DNA from: Pseudomonas sp. CHM02
Lineage (GTDB): Bacteria; Pseudomonadota; Gammaproteobacteria; Pseudomonadales; Pseudomonadaceae
Assembly (NCBI RefSeq): GCF_000612585.1
Contig: NZ_JFCA01000030.1
Location: 35,998 to 99,997 of the forward strand
Reading direction: 5' to 3'
Length of the DNA stretch: 64,000 bases
A program made the translations under genes and the position numbers. The notes under the pieces are model-generated. The model was given only the letters and a program-made list of their open reading frames with translations, ran no database searches and was not told the origin of the DNA. Of the stretch, positions 53,568 to 63,278 are shown in pieces. Positions within the stretch are counted from its first letter, which is position 1; each line of letters starts with the position of its first letter.

Positions 53568-54742
53568 CAACGACTCTCCCTGGTACGTGTTTGCTGTTGC
53601 AGCAAGTCAGCGGCCGCACGGGCGCTCGCTTCATTGGCAGCGGCATTGGAACCGGTGGACGGTGCGCCGGTGCTGCTACGACCACCTTCGATCATCTTGT
53701 CCAGCGGCAGGTACAGCAGGTTGTTCTGCCCACCTTTGCTGCCGGTCACGAGAACCTTGCTGGTGTTGCTGAAGACTTCCTGCATGGTGTCCAGGTACAG
53801 ACGCTCACGCGTGACTTCCGGCGCCTTGCGGTACTCGGCGACCAGCTTGGTGAAACGATCCGCCTCACCCTTGGCGCGGGAGACCACTTCGTCGCGGTAA
53901 CCGTTGGCATCCTCGAGGATACGCTGGGCCTGGCCACGGGCTTCCGGCACGACGCCGTTGGCGTAGGTTTCAGCCTGGTTGCGCGAACGCTGCTCGTCTT
54001 CACGGGCACGGATCACGTCATCGAAGGCTTCCTGTACTTCACGCGGTGCAGCTGCGCTCTGTACGTTCACCTGGGTCACCGTGATACCGGTGCGATAGGT
54101 ATCGAGGAAGCGTTGCAGGCGCTCCTTGATCTCGCTGGCCATCAACTCACGACCTTCGGTCAGCACCTGGTCCATCGCGGTAGAACCGACGACGTGGCGC
54201 AGGGCACTTTCGGTGGCGTGTTGCAGGCTGATTTCCGGCTGGTCGACGTTCAGCACGAAGTCCTGCAGGTTGCTGATCTTGTACTGCACGGTCAGCGGCA
54301 CTTCGACGATGTTCTCGTCTTCGGTCAGCATCTGGCCTTGCTTGGTGTAGGCACGCTCACGCGTGACGTTTTCCATGTACTTCTTGTCGATCGGCGGGAA
54401 GTAGATGTTCAGGCCCGGGCCGACGGTCTCGTAGTACTTGCCGAAGCGCAGCACCACGGCTTGCTCCTGCTCGTCCACCACGTAAACGGCGCTGTACAGC
54501 CATACGGCCGCCAGCACGACAAGACCCAGGCCCAGCAGGCCATAGCCACCGCCCTTGCTTGTGCGACCGCCGTCGTCACCACCACGTTTTTTTCCACCAC
54601 CGAACAACCCATTCAGGCTTTCCTGCAGCTTTCGGAAGGCCTCGTCGAGATCTGGTGGCCCCTTGCGGTCGCCATTATTGCGGCGCTTACCACCCCAAGG
54701 ATCCTGATTATTCGAGTTGCCACCCGGCTCATTCCAAGCCAT
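53567..54742 (-). CDS. hflK: HflK, SPFH-family modulator of FtsH protease
   Basis: The 391-residue protein begins with a Gly/Asn/Lys-rich cytoplasmic region (MAWNEPGGNSNNQDPWGGKRRN), then one membrane helix (about 72-93) and an SPFH domain ('VDEQEQAVVLRFGKYYETVGPGL'). The C-terminal tail is Ser/Ala rich. It assembles with HflC around FtsH. The ATG at 54742 follows GGAGAG; in-frame residues upstream to 54820 do not fit the family. Confidence 0.96.
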   Translation of the reverse strand: MAWNEPGGNSNNQDPWGGKRRNNGDRKGPPDLDEAFRKLQESLNGLFGGGKKRGGDDGGRTSKGGGYGLLGLGLVVLAAVWLYSAVYVVDEQEQAVVLRFGKYYETVGPGLNIYFPPIDKKYMENVTRERAYTKQGQMLTEDENIVEVPLTVQYKISNLQDFVLNVDQPEISLQHATESALRHVVGSTAMDQVLTEGRELMASEIKERLQRFLDTYRTGITVTQVNVQSAAAPREVQEAFDDVIRAREDEQRSRNQAETYANGVVPEARGQAQRILEDANGYRDEVVSRAKGEADRFTKLVAEYRKAPEVTRERLYLDTMQEVFSNTSKVLVTGSKGGQNNLLYLPLDKMIEGGRSSTGAPSTGSNAAANEASARAAADLLQQQTRTRESR

Positions 54743-54838
54743 AGCGCTCTCCATCTGATAAAGCAAAGACGCACCCACGGCGCGCCGACCAATGCTACAG
54801 AATGCCTGCCACTGCGGCACAACCGCTTTAGGAGGCTT

Positions 54839-56140
54839 TTATTGCAAAGTGTGTTGTTCGATGAACTCTGTCGGTACCACGCCTTCACGGCTGACCAGCC
54901 GATTCAGCTCCGAGCGCGGCAATCGAACGGCCAGCAAGCTGACACCTTCTTCGTCGTGTTCTTCTTTCTGTACCGCGCCCAACTCGAAAAACTGTGCACG
55001 CAGTCGAGCAAAACGCTGGGGCAAGCGCAAGGTGCCAACGAACAAATCGCTGCCGAGCAGCTCGGCAATGGCTTGTTCAAGCAACTCAAGACCACTGCCG
55101 TCACGCGCTGAAAGCCAGACCCGCTGGGGTTTTCCGTTTTCGTCGCGCTGGATCTGTGGCTCTACGCCTTCAAGCAAATCGAGTTTGTTATAGACCTCGA
55201 GGATCGGCAAGTCCTGGGCCCCAATCTCGCCCAGCACCAGCATCACCTGTTCAATCTGCAGCATGCGATCCGGTTCGGCCGCATCGATCACGTGCAACAG
55301 CAGGTCGGAGTTGCTCGACTCTTCGAGCGTAGACCGAAATGCCTCGACCAGCTTGTGCGGCAAGTGACGAATGAAACCCACGGTGTCGGCCAGGACGATC
55401 GGCCCCAGGTCGTCCAGATCCAGACGGCGCAAGGTCGGGTCGAGGGTGGCGAACAGTTGGTCGGCCGCGTACACGTCCGATTTCGTCACGTTGTTGAAGA
55501 GTGTGGATTTGCCGGCGTTGGTATAGCCCACCAGGGACACGGTAGGGATATCCGCACGGGAACGACCACGGCGCGATTGCTCGCGCTGGCTGCGGACTTT
55601 CTCGAGGCGGCCCTTGATCTGGCGCAGGCGAACCCGCAGCAGACGCCGGTCGGTTTCGAGCTGGGTTTCACCCGGGCCGCGCATACCGATACCGCCACCC
55701 TGGCGTTCAAGGTGAGTCCAGCCGCGGACCAGTCGCGTGCTCATGTGGTCAAGCTGGGCCAGTTCGACCTGGAGCTTGCCTTCATGGGTACGGGCGCGCT
55801 GGGCGAAAATATCGAGAATCAGACCGGTACGGTCAATCACGCGACACTCGAAGACACGTTCGAGGTTACGTTCCTGACTGGGCGTGAGGACATGATTGAA
55901 GATCACCAGATCGGCTTCTTCGGCATGGACCAGGTCGCGCAGTTCCTCGACCTTGCCGCTGCCAATCAGGAATTTGGCGGTTGGCCGATGACGCGGCACG
56001 TTAAAAAACGCAACGGTCTCGGCGCCGGCCGAATTTGCCAACTCCTGAAACTCCTGCGGATCTTCGCGCGCCTCAGGGTCCTGTCCATCCAAGTGAACGA
56101 GGATTACTCGCTCACCACCACCGTGGCGCTCAAAGAACAA
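54839..56140 (-). CDS. hflX: ribosome-associated GTPase HflX (TTG start)
   Basis: The 433-residue GTPase has the glycine-rich HflX N-terminal domain (GGGIGMRGPGETQLETDRR) and a G domain with VGYTNAGKSTLFN, DTVGFI and NKLD. HflX splits stalled 70S ribosomes, for example after heat shock. The start is TTG at 56140, directly after TAGGAG-N6, a well-placed ribosome site inside the 12-base gap after hfq; the family start MFFERHGGGERVILVHL agrees. Non-ATG initiation may hold its level below that of hfq. Confidence 0.95.
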   Translation of the reverse strand: MFFERHGGGERVILVHLDGQDPEAREDPQEFQELANSAGAETVAFFNVPRHRPTAKFLIGSGKVEELRDLVHAEEADLVIFNHVLTPSQERNLERVFECRVIDRTGLILDIFAQRARTHEGKLQVELAQLDHMSTRLVRGWTHLERQGGGIGMRGPGETQLETDRRLLRVRLRQIKGRLEKVRSQREQSRRGRSRADIPTVSLVGYTNAGKSTLFNNVTKSDVYAADQLFATLDPTLRRLDLDDLGPIVLADTVGFIRHLPHKLVEAFRSTLEESSNSDLLLHVIDAAEPDRMLQIEQVMLVLGEIGAQDLPILEVYNKLDLLEGVEPQIQRDENGKPQRVWLSARDGSGLELLEQAIAELLGSDLFVGTLRLPQRFARLRAQFFELGAVQKEEHDEEGVSLLAVRLPRSELNRLVSREGVVPTEFIEQHTLQ

Positions 56141-56152
56141 AGGAGACTCCTA

Positions 56153-56413
56153 TCAGGCGTTACCTGGCTCAGCGTCAGCTGCATCATCACCTGCTGCGCT
56201 AGGCAGACGGATTGGACGAACTGGAACGACTGTCGAGATAGCGTGCTTGTAGACCATCTGGCTGACGGTGTTTTTCAGCAGGATCACGAACTGGTCGAAC
56301 GACTCGATCGTGCCTTGCAGCTTGATACCGTTGACCAGGTAGATGGAAACCCCCACTTTCTCTTTACGTAAAGTATTCAAGTAAGGGTCTTGTAGCGAAT
56401 GCCCTTTTGACAT
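56153..56413 (-). CDS. hfq: RNA chaperone Hfq
   Basis: The 86-residue protein has the Sm fold in its first 66 residues ([40 protein letters not shown], and the KH motif in [10 protein letters not shown]). The short C-terminal tail [16 protein letters not shown] is typical of Pseudomonas Hfq. It pairs sRNAs with messages and joins Crc in carbon catabolite repression in this genus. The ATG at 56413 follows AAAGGAG; upstream in-frame sequence is rejected. Confidence 0.98.
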
Positions 56414-56507
56414 GTGCCGCACTCCTTTAAGGATCAATAATAAAAAATCGGAAAATAGATAGCTCATGGCCGTCACACCCCCAAGGATAGACGGCAATTG
56501 CAAGGAC

Positions 56508-57479
56508 TCAGCTCAATATGGAGACCGATCCCAAGTATTTCAAGGCGCGTGACAGATTGTCGCTGTCCAGGCTGTCCAGCCAGTGCAAATCGCTCCAGCT
56601 GCGCAACCAGGTGAACTGGCGTTTCGCCAATTGGCGCGTGGCAATGATGCCGCGCTCCTGCATTTCGGCTGACGTCAGCTTGCCATCCAGATGATCCCAG
56701 ACTTGGCGGTAGCCTACAGCACGTATCGAAGGCAACCCTGGATGCAGGTCACCCCTGGAACGCAGTGCTACGACCTCGTCTATAAACCCCTGTTCCAACA
56801 TAATTGTGAATCTTTGTGCAATTCGTTCATGCAGCACCTGGCGATTTGCCGGAGCGATGGCCAGATTCGCCACAGTATAGGGCAATTGTGACTGTCCAGA
56901 TGCGCCTGCATCGGCACTTTGCGCACTTTGTTTCAGCCGATGTTCAGTCATGGTCTGCCCGCTCACACGCCAGACTTCCAAGGCGCGAGTGAGGCGCTGG
57001 GGGTCATTGGGGTGAATGCGCGCGGCGGATACCGGGTCTACCGCTGCCAACTGGTCGTGCAGGGCTTGCCAGCCAAGGCGTGCAGCCTCGTCCTCAAGCT
57101 CGGCGCGCACCTGGGCGTCGGCCGGCGGCATATCTGCCAGGCCTTCCTGCAACGCCTTGTAATAGAGCATCGTGCCGCCCACCAGCAGCGGAATATTGCC
57201 CCGCGCAGTGATATCGGCCATGGCGGCCAGGGCGTCGTTGCGGAAATCCGCCGCCGAGTAGCTCTGCGCCGGGTCGATGATGTCGATCAATCGGTGCGGG
57301 TACTGGGCCAGCAGTGCTTTTGACGGCTTGGCGGTGCCGATATCCATGTCCCGGTAAACCAGGGCAGAGTCGACACTGATCAGCTCGCACGGCAGCACCT
57401 TGGTCAGCTCGATGGCCAGGTCAGTCTTGCCGGCGGCCGTGGGGCCCATCAGGAAGATCGCGGGGGGCAAGGCACTCAT
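56508..57479 (-). CDS. miaA: tRNA dimethylallyltransferase MiaA
   Basis: The 323-residue enzyme has the P-loop GPTAAGKT at residues 12-19, '[19 protein letters not shown]' and '[10 protein letters not shown]', the tRNA-prenylating signature. It adds a dimethylallyl group to A37 of tRNAs that read U-starting codons. The ATG at 57479 overlaps the mutL stop (TGATG). hfq follows after 94 bases that probably hold hfq's own promoters, as in E. coli. Confidence 0.96.
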
Positions 57480-59395
57480 CAACGGCCGCGCAGGAACAGT
57501 TTGTCCAGATCGTCCAGGCCCATCTGGGTCCAGGTCGGTCGGCCATGGTTGCATTGCCCGCTGCGCTCGGTGTTTTCCATATCGCGCAGCAAGCCGTTCA
57601 TTTCCGGCAGGGCCAGGCGGCGATTGGCGCGGATGGCGCCGTGACAGGCCATGGTGCCGAGCAATTCGTTGATGTGCGCCTGGATACGGTCACTGGTGCC
57701 GTATTCCATCAAGTCCGCCAGCACGTCAGCCACCAGACGGTTGGCCTCGGCCTGCTTGAGCAGCGCGGGAATCTGGCGGATGGCCAGGGTTTCCGGACCC
57801 AGGCGTTGCAATTCAAAGCCCAGCTTCTGGAACACGCTGTGGTGTTCTTCGGCACAGTCGGCCTCACGCTGGCTGACCGCCAGGGACTCCGGCACCAGCA
57901 GCGGCTGGCCGCTGAGGCCCTCACTGGCCATGGCAATCTTGAGGCGCTCGTACATGATCCGCTCGTGGGCGGCGTGCATGTCCACCAGCACCAGGCCGTG
58001 GGCGTTTTCCGCAAGAATGTAGATGCCCTTGAGCTGTGCCAATGCATAACCCAGCGGCGGAATATCGCCGCCACCTTCCGGCAAGGCAACCGCTGCGCCC
58101 GGCTCGGCACCCGGCAGCGGCGCAAAAAACTCGCGATAGGCAGCCTGAGCCTCGGCCACCGGCACTGCCGATTGCGGGCGCGGGGTGTATTGGTACTGAT
58201 AACCCGAGCCGGAGCCGGCGTTCGGCTCGGTATACGACGGTTGCGGCTGCGGCGATTGCAGCAGGTTGCCCGCCAGGCTCATTTCGCCCTGAGGGCCGAA
58301 TTCACCGGCTTCCGGTCCGCTCGGTCGAACCACCGCTGTCACAATCGGCGCGGACAGTTGATCGTCCGGGCGCACATCGCCCAGGGTGCGGTGCAGCGTG
58401 CCATAGAGGAAGTCATGCACCATGCGCCCATCACGGAAGCGTACTTCGTGCTTGGTCGGGTGCACGTTGACGTCCACCACCGACGGGTCGACCTCGAAGA
58501 ACAGCACAAACGTCGGATGACGCCCGTTGAACAGCACATCGCGATAGGCCTGGCGCACCGCATGGGCCACCAGCTTGTCGCGCACCGCACGGCCGTTCAC
58601 GAAGAAATACTGCAAGTCTGCCTGGCTACGGGAAAAGGTCGGCAGCCCCACCCAACCCCACAGCCGCAGGCCATTGCGCTCGATTTCAATCGGCAACGCC
58701 TGCTCCAGGAAGCCCGCGCCGCAAATTGCCGAGACACGGCGAGCGCGCGCGGCGTCATCATTGGCTTCATGCAGGCTGAGGATGGTCTTGCCGTTGTGGC
58801 GCAGGTGGAACGCCACGTCGAAGCGGGCCAGGGCCAGACGCTTGATGACGTCCTGCAGGTGATCGAATTCGGTCTTTTCGGCCTTGAGGAATTTGCGCCG
58901 CGCCGGGGTGTTGAAGAACAGGTCGCGCACTTCCACCGACGTCCCGACAGGGTGCGCCGCCGGCTGGACCCGAGGCGCCATGTCGCGGCCTTCGGTTTCC
59001 ACTTGCCAGGCCTGTTCGGCGTCGCGGGTGCGAGAGGTCAGGGTCAGGCGCGCCACAGAGCTGATGGACGCCAGGGCTTCACCGCGAAAGCCCAGGCTCA
59101 TCACCCGTTCAAGGTCTTCCAGGTCGCGAATCTTGCTGGTGGCGTGTCGCGCCAGGGCCAGCGGCAGGTCATCGGAAGAGATGCCGCTGCCATCGTCGCG
59201 CACGCGCAGCAGCTTGACGCCGCCCTGCTCTACGTCGACATCGATACGCTTGGCACCGGAGTCGATGCTGTTTTCCAGCAGTTCCTTGATCACCGATGCC
59301 GGGCGCTCGACCACCTCGCCCGCCGCAATCTGGTTGGCAAGGCGCGGGCTCAGCAGCTCAATGCGGGATCCGCTGTTCAGGAGTGATTCACTCAT
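57479..59395 (-). CDS. mutL: DNA mismatch repair protein MutL
   Basis: The 638-residue protein has the GHKL ATPase (LSPRLANQIAAGEVVERPASVIKELLENSIDSGA, DDGSGI, SLGFRGEALASI), a disordered linker (about 345-440) and a dimerisation domain. The endonuclease motif D472-M-H-A-x2-E478-x4-E483 is intact, so, unlike E. coli MutL, it should nick DNA, as P. aeruginosa MutL does. Start overlaps the amiB stop and its stop overlaps miaA. Confidence 0.97.
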   Translation of the reverse strand: MSESLLNSGSRIELLSPRLANQIAAGEVVERPASVIKELLENSIDSGAKRIDVDVEQGGVKLLRVRDDGSGISSDDLPLALARHATSKIRDLEDLERVMSLGFRGEALASISSVARLTLTSRTRDAEQAWQVETEGRDMAPRVQPAAHPVGTSVEVRDLFFNTPARRKFLKAEKTEFDHLQDVIKRLALARFDVAFHLRHNGKTILSLHEANDDAARARRVSAICGAGFLEQALPIEIERNGLRLWGWVGLPTFSRSQADLQYFFVNGRAVRDKLVAHAVRQAYRDVLFNGRHPTFVLFFEVDPSVVDVNVHPTKHEVRFRDGRMVHDFLYGTLHRTLGDVRPDDQLSAPIVTAVVRPSGPEAGEFGPQGEMSLAGNLLQSPQPQPSYTEPNAGSGSGYQYQYTPRPQSAVPVAEAQAAYREFFAPLPGAEPGAAVALPEGGGDIPPLGYALAQLKGIYILAENAHGLVLVDMHAAHERIMYERLKIAMASEGLSGQPLLVPESLAVSQREADCAEEHHSVFQKLGFELQRLGPETLAIRQIPALLKQAEANRLVADVLADLMEYGTSDRIQAHINELLGTMACHGAIRANRRLALPEMNGLLRDMENTERSGQCNHGRPTWTQMGLDDLDKLFLRGR

Positions 59396-60816
59396 TATTG
59401 CGCCGCCAATTCAGTGCCAGGGATCGTCAACACCTGGCCGACCTTCAATTCATCCGTCTTCAGGTTATTGGCGCTGCGCAACGTCGCGGCCGACACCTGG
59501 AAACGCACCGCTAGCATCGCCAGGGTATCGCCCGGCTGCACGCGATGGTCACGCGGGCCCTGGGCGATTTTCCCCGAATCACGCAGCCAGGCGATGTAGG
59601 TGCCCGGCGGAGGGTTCTGCTGGAAGAACTGGCGGATACCGGCGCTGATCGAACGCGCCAGCGCCTGCTGGTGACTGGCACTGGCCAGCTTGGAGGCTTC
59701 GTTGGAATTGGAGATAAACCCGGTTTCCACCAGGATCGATGGGATATCCGGCGATTTCAGCACCATGAACCCGGCCTGCTCTACACGCTGCTTGTGCAGC
59801 GAGGTGACCCGGCCGATGTTGCTCAGCACCTTCTGGCCCACGTTCAAGCTGGACGTCAGCGAAGCGGTCATCGACAGGTCGAGCAGCACGCCGGCGAGCA
59901 TTTTGTCCTTGTCATCGAGGGACACGTTGCCGGCCCCGCCGATCAGGTCGGAACGGTTTTCACTGTCGGCCAGCCAACGCGCAGTTTCGGACGTCGCGCC
60001 GCGATCCGACAGGGCAAACACCGACGCGCCAAAGGCAGCGGCCGAAGGCGCGGCGTCGGCGTGGATCGACACGAACAGGTCCGCGCCCTTCTTGCGGGCG
60101 ATTTCGGTCCGGCCGCGCAACGGAATGAAGTAGTCGCCGGTACGGGTCAGCTCGGCGCGGTAGCCTTTCATGCCATTGACCTGGCGCTGCAGCTCGCGGG
60201 CGATGGCGAGTACCACGTCTTTTTCGTGCTGGCCGCGCGAGCCGGAAGCGCCAGGGTCTTCACCACCATGGCCAGCGTCGATCACCACGATGATGTCGCG
60301 CTTGCCGGCCGGAGCCGGTGGCGGCGGTGGTAGCTTGACCTGCGGCTGCGACGGGTTGACCGGCACAGCCGGCACCGTTGCCACGCTCGGGGTCGGTGCA
60401 GGCGGCGGCGCGGCGTCGGCGGCGTTGTCGAACAGGTCGACCACCAGCCGGTTACCGTACTGGGCGTTAGGCGCCAGGGAGAAGCTTTTCGGGGTCACGA
60501 CCTTTTTCAGGTCGATCACCACGCGCAGGTCGGTCGGCGTACGCTGGGCCGAGCGCATGGCGGTAATCGGGGTGTTGGCGGTGGACACTTTCAAGGGCGC
60601 GGCCAGGGTCGCACCGTTGATGTCGATCACCAGGCGATCAGGCGCCGTCAGGGTAAAGACGCTGTGCTGGACCGGGCCAGACAGGTCGAACACCAGTCGC
60701 GTGTTATCTGGCGCTCGCCACAGGCGAACACTCTTCACCTGTGAAGCAGCCAGAGCATTGACAGTCATTGCCGCAAGCAACACCCCCACGACAGCAACCA
60801 ACGCGCGAAAGCGCAT
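59395..60816 (-). CDS. amiB: N-acetylmuramoyl-L-alanine amidase AmiB
   Basis: The 473-residue exported enzyme has a signal peptide, an AMIN domain (about 25-125), a proline-rich linker, and an Amidase_3 domain with zinc-binding pieces DAGHGGEDPGA, the glutamate in GRTEIARK, SIHADA and ETGFISN. A C-terminal LysM domain (VQPGDTLAMLAVRF...) binds peptidoglycan. It splits septal wall during daughter-cell separation. The ATG at 60816 is preferred because the signal peptide begins there. Confidence 0.95.
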   Translation of the reverse strand: MRFRALVAVVGVLLAAMTVNALAASQVKSVRLWRAPDNTRLVFDLSGPVQHSVFTLTAPDRLVIDINGATLAAPLKVSTANTPITAMRSAQRTPTDLRVVIDLKKVVTPKSFSLAPNAQYGNRLVVDLFDNAADAAPPPAPTPSVATVPAVPVNPSQPQVKLPPPPPAPAGKRDIIVVIDAGHGGEDPGASGSRGQHEKDVVLAIARELQRQVNGMKGYRAELTRTGDYFIPLRGRTEIARKKGADLFVSIHADAAPSAAAFGASVFALSDRGATSETARWLADSENRSDLIGGAGNVSLDDKDKMLAGVLLDLSMTASLTSSLNVGQKVLSNIGRVTSLHKQRVEQAGFMVLKSPDIPSILVETGFISNSNEASKLASASHQQALARSISAGIRQFFQQNPPPGTYIAWLRDSGKIAQGPRDHRVQPGDTLAMLAVRFQVSAATLRSANNLKTDELKVGQVLTIPGTELAAQ

Positions 60817-60831
60817 ACCTAACCCCACCAA

Positions 60832-61302
60832 TTATTTGAATTCCAATGCCAAAGCGGCGCACCACGACTGGCCGCGCGCGCTCTGGGGCAACAACTTCAA
60901 CTGACGTCCGTGCTCATGCGGCGTAATGGTAATGGTCATGTCAGGCTTTGGCAAAAAGCCTGTGCCTTTATCTGGCCACTCGATCAGGCACAACACATCT
61001 TCATCGAAGTAATCCCGGATGCCCATGTACTCCAGCTCTTCGGGGTCCACCAGGCGATAAAGGTCAAAGTGGAAAGCGCGCACCGCACCGATCTCGTAGG
61101 GCTCTACCAGGGTAAACGTAGGGCTTTTTACTGCTCCTGTGTGGCCCAACCCTCGGATAATCCCTCGGGACAACGTGGTCTTGCCCGCCCCCAGATCGCC
61201 TTCCAGAAAAATCAGCCCGGCGCCAGTCGTCACCTGTGCAATGCGGTGCCCGAACGCAACCATGGCCTCTTCATCGGCCAGGAAAAGGATTACTTCAGAC
61301 AC
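60832..61302 (-). CDS. tsaE: tRNA threonylcarbamoyladenosine synthesis ATPase TsaE (GTG start)
   Basis: The 156-residue ATPase has P-loop GDLGAGKT (35-42), 'SPTFTLVEPYE' and 'HFDLYRLVDPEELEYMGIRDYF...IEWPDKG', all diagnostic for TsaE. With TsaB and TsaD it adds threonylcarbamoyl to A37 of ANN-decoding tRNAs. The GTG at 61302 follows GGAGGAG by eight bases and overlaps the end of nnrD by 13 bases; upstream in-frame residues are nnrD in another frame. Confidence 0.95.
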   Translation of the reverse strand: MSEVILFLADEEAMVAFGHRIAQVTTGAGLIFLEGDLGAGKTTLSRGIIRGLGHTGAVKSPTFTLVEPYEIGAVRAFHFDLYRLVDPEELEYMGIRDYFDEDVLCLIEWPDKGTGFLPKPDMTITITPHEHGRQLKLLPQSARGQSWCAALALEFK

Positions 61303-62150
61303 GGCGACTGCTCCTCCAGCAATTGACGAATAGCGGGTATCAGATCGCTCGCTGCCAGCCCGCGACCAAAGGTGCCCTGGCGATCGCCAGCGGTAGCGTG
61401 CAACCACACTGCCAGGCAGCTCGCGTCATAGGCGGGCATGCCTTGGGCCATCAGCGCGCCGACCAGACCGGCAAGTACATCACCAAGTCCCGCCGTGGCC
61501 ATGGCCGGATGGCCTTGGTCGCATCGCGAAATACGCCCGTCCGGGCTGGCAATCAAACTGCCAGCCCCTTTGAGGATAGCTACTGCGTTGAATTTCTGGC
61601 TCAGCGCGCGCGCGATGTTAAGGCGATCGGCCTGAACCTCGCCTGTCGAAATACCCAACAAGCGCGCCGCCTCGCCCGGATGCGGAGTGATCACGCAGTT
61701 GGCCGGCAGGCTGACGCTGCCGGTGGCGAGCTGATTCAACGCGTCGGCATCCCACACCTGCGGCAGGCGGGCGTTGGCGGCGACGGAAAGCAGGCTTTTG
61801 CCCCAGGACGCGTCACCGAGCCCAGGCCCGATCACGATGACCGAGATCTTTTCCAGCAGGCTCATCAGTTGATTGGCCGAGTTGACGCCGACGGTCATGA
61901 CTTCCGGCAGGCGAGCCAGGGCCGCGGGCACGTGCTCCAGGCGCGTCGCCAGTGACACCATGCCGGCGCCGCTGCGCAAGGCGCTGTCGGCACTCAGCAG
62001 CGCTGCGCCGCCGAATCCGCGGTCACCACCGATGACCAGCAGGTGGCCGAACAGGCCCTTATGGGCGTCCGGGGAGCGTGCAGCCAGTTGCGGCAAATGG
62101 CCGTGCAACAGCGGCTGTACGTCGGTTATTGCGTGTTTTGTCTGCGGCAT
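61290..62150 (-). CDS. nnrD: ADP-dependent NAD(P)H-hydrate dehydratase (stand-alone)
   Basis: The 286-residue enzyme contains only the dehydratase domain ('HKGLFGHLLVIGGDRGFGGAALL', 'ITPHPGEAARLLG', 'ATAGLGDVLAGLVGALMAQG'). It repairs NADH and NADPH damaged by hydration. In many bacteria an NnrE epimerase domain is fused at the N-terminus; none is seen here, and the partner epimerase is not in the window. It begins the minus-strand run nnrD-tsaE-amiB-mutL-miaA and is divergent from queG by 63 bases. Confidence 0.92.
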   Translation of the reverse strand: MPQTKHAITDVQPLLHGHLPQLAARSPDAHKGLFGHLLVIGGDRGFGGAALLSADSALRSGAGMVSLATRLEHVPAALARLPEVMTVGVNSANQLMSLLEKISVIVIGPGLGDASWGKSLLSVAANARLPQVWDADALNQLATGSVSLPANCVITPHPGEAARLLGISTGEVQADRLNIARALSQKFNAVAILKGAGSLIASPDGRISRCDQGHPAMATAGLGDVLAGLVGALMAQGMPAYDASCLAVWLHATAGDRQGTFGRGLAASDLIPAIRQLLEEQSPCLK

Positions 62151-62213
62151 GCGTCTTCAAGCTCCGATGTCTGGCAGAATTATACCTATCTAACCTGCGG
62201 TTTCCCTTGTCTC

Positions 62214-63278
62214 ATGCCTGCCATCACCACCGATCTGCCTGCCCTCGCCCAATCGATCAAAGACTGGGGCCGTGAGCTGGGCTTTCAACAAGTCGGCATC
62301 AGCGGCCTGGACCTGGCCGAGCATGAACAGCATCTGCAGCGCTGGCTCGACGCGGGCTACCATGGCGAGATGGAGTACATGGGCGCCCATGGCAGCAAGC
62401 GCTCCCACCCCGATGAGCTGGTACCAGGCACCTTGCGCGTGGTCTCGCTGCGCATGGATTACCTGCCCGGCGACACGCAGATGGCACAACTGCTGGCCAA
62501 GCCGGAAAAAGCCTATATCTCGCGTTACGCCCTGGGCCGCGACTACCACAAGCTGATCCGCAAGCGCGTGCAGCAATTGGCTGACCGCATTCAAGCGCAG
62601 ATCGGCCCGTTCGGCTTCCGTGCGTTTGTGGACAGCGCGCCGGTGCTGGAAAAAGCCATCGCCGAAAAAGCCGGGCTGGGCTGGATCGGCAAAAACACCC
62701 TGGTCCTCAATCGCAAGGCCGGCAGTTATTTCTTCCTGAGTGAGCTGTTTGTCGACCTGCCGCTGCCGATCGACGCCCCCCACAGCACCGAGCATTGCGG
62801 GCGCTGCACGGCGTGCCTGGACATCTGCCCCACCAATGCCTTTGTCGGCCCCTATGTGCTGGATGCCCGACGCTGCATTTCCTACCTGACCATCGAGCTC
62901 AAAAGCGCGATCCCCGAAGACCTGCGCGCACTGATTGGCAACCGCGTGTTCGGCTGCGATGACTGTCAGATCGTTTGCCCATGGAATCGTTTCGCCCGCG
63001 CCACCGCCGAAAGCGATTTCAAGCCACGGCACAATCTGGATAACGCGGAACTGGCCGAGTTGTTTATGTGGGACGAGGATAAATTCCTCAGCAGCACCGA
63101 AGGCTCACCCCTGCGCCGCGCCGGTTATGAGCGCTGGCTGCGCAACCTGGCGGTAGGCCTGGGCAACGCGCCATCGAGCATTCCGGTACTGGAGGCCTTG
63201 AAAGCCCGCCGTGATTACCCGTCCGAACTGGTGCGCGAACACGTGGAATGGGCGCTGAACCAGCACGCGAGCCGTTAG
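62214..63278 (+). CDS. queG: epoxyqueuosine reductase QueG
   Basis: The 354-residue enzyme has cobalamin-binding N-terminal sequence and two [4Fe-4S] motifs, C-G-R-C-T-A-C-L-D-I-C-P and the later C-D-D-C-Q-I-V-C-P. It performs the last step of queuosine synthesis, reducing epoxyqueuosine in the wobble position of tRNAs for Tyr, His, Asn and Asp. The ATG at 62214 (MPAITTDLPALAQS) is the family start. It converges on the next gene with a four-base overlap of the stops. Confidence 0.95.
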   Translation: MPAITTDLPALAQSIKDWGRELGFQQVGISGLDLAEHEQHLQRWLDAGYHGEMEYMGAHGSKRSHPDELVPGTLRVVSLRMDYLPGDTQMAQLLAKPEKAYISRYALGRDYHKLIRKRVQQLADRIQAQIGPFGFRAFVDSAPVLEKAIAEKAGLGWIGKNTLVLNRKAGSYFFLSELFVDLPLPIDAPHSTEHCGRCTACLDICPTNAFVGPYVLDARRCISYLTIELKSAIPEDLRALIGNRVFGCDDCQIVCPWNRFARATAESDFKPRHNLDNAELAELFMWDEDKFLSSTEGSPLRRAGYERWLRNLAVGLGNAPSSIPVLEALKARRDYPSELVREHVEWALNQHASR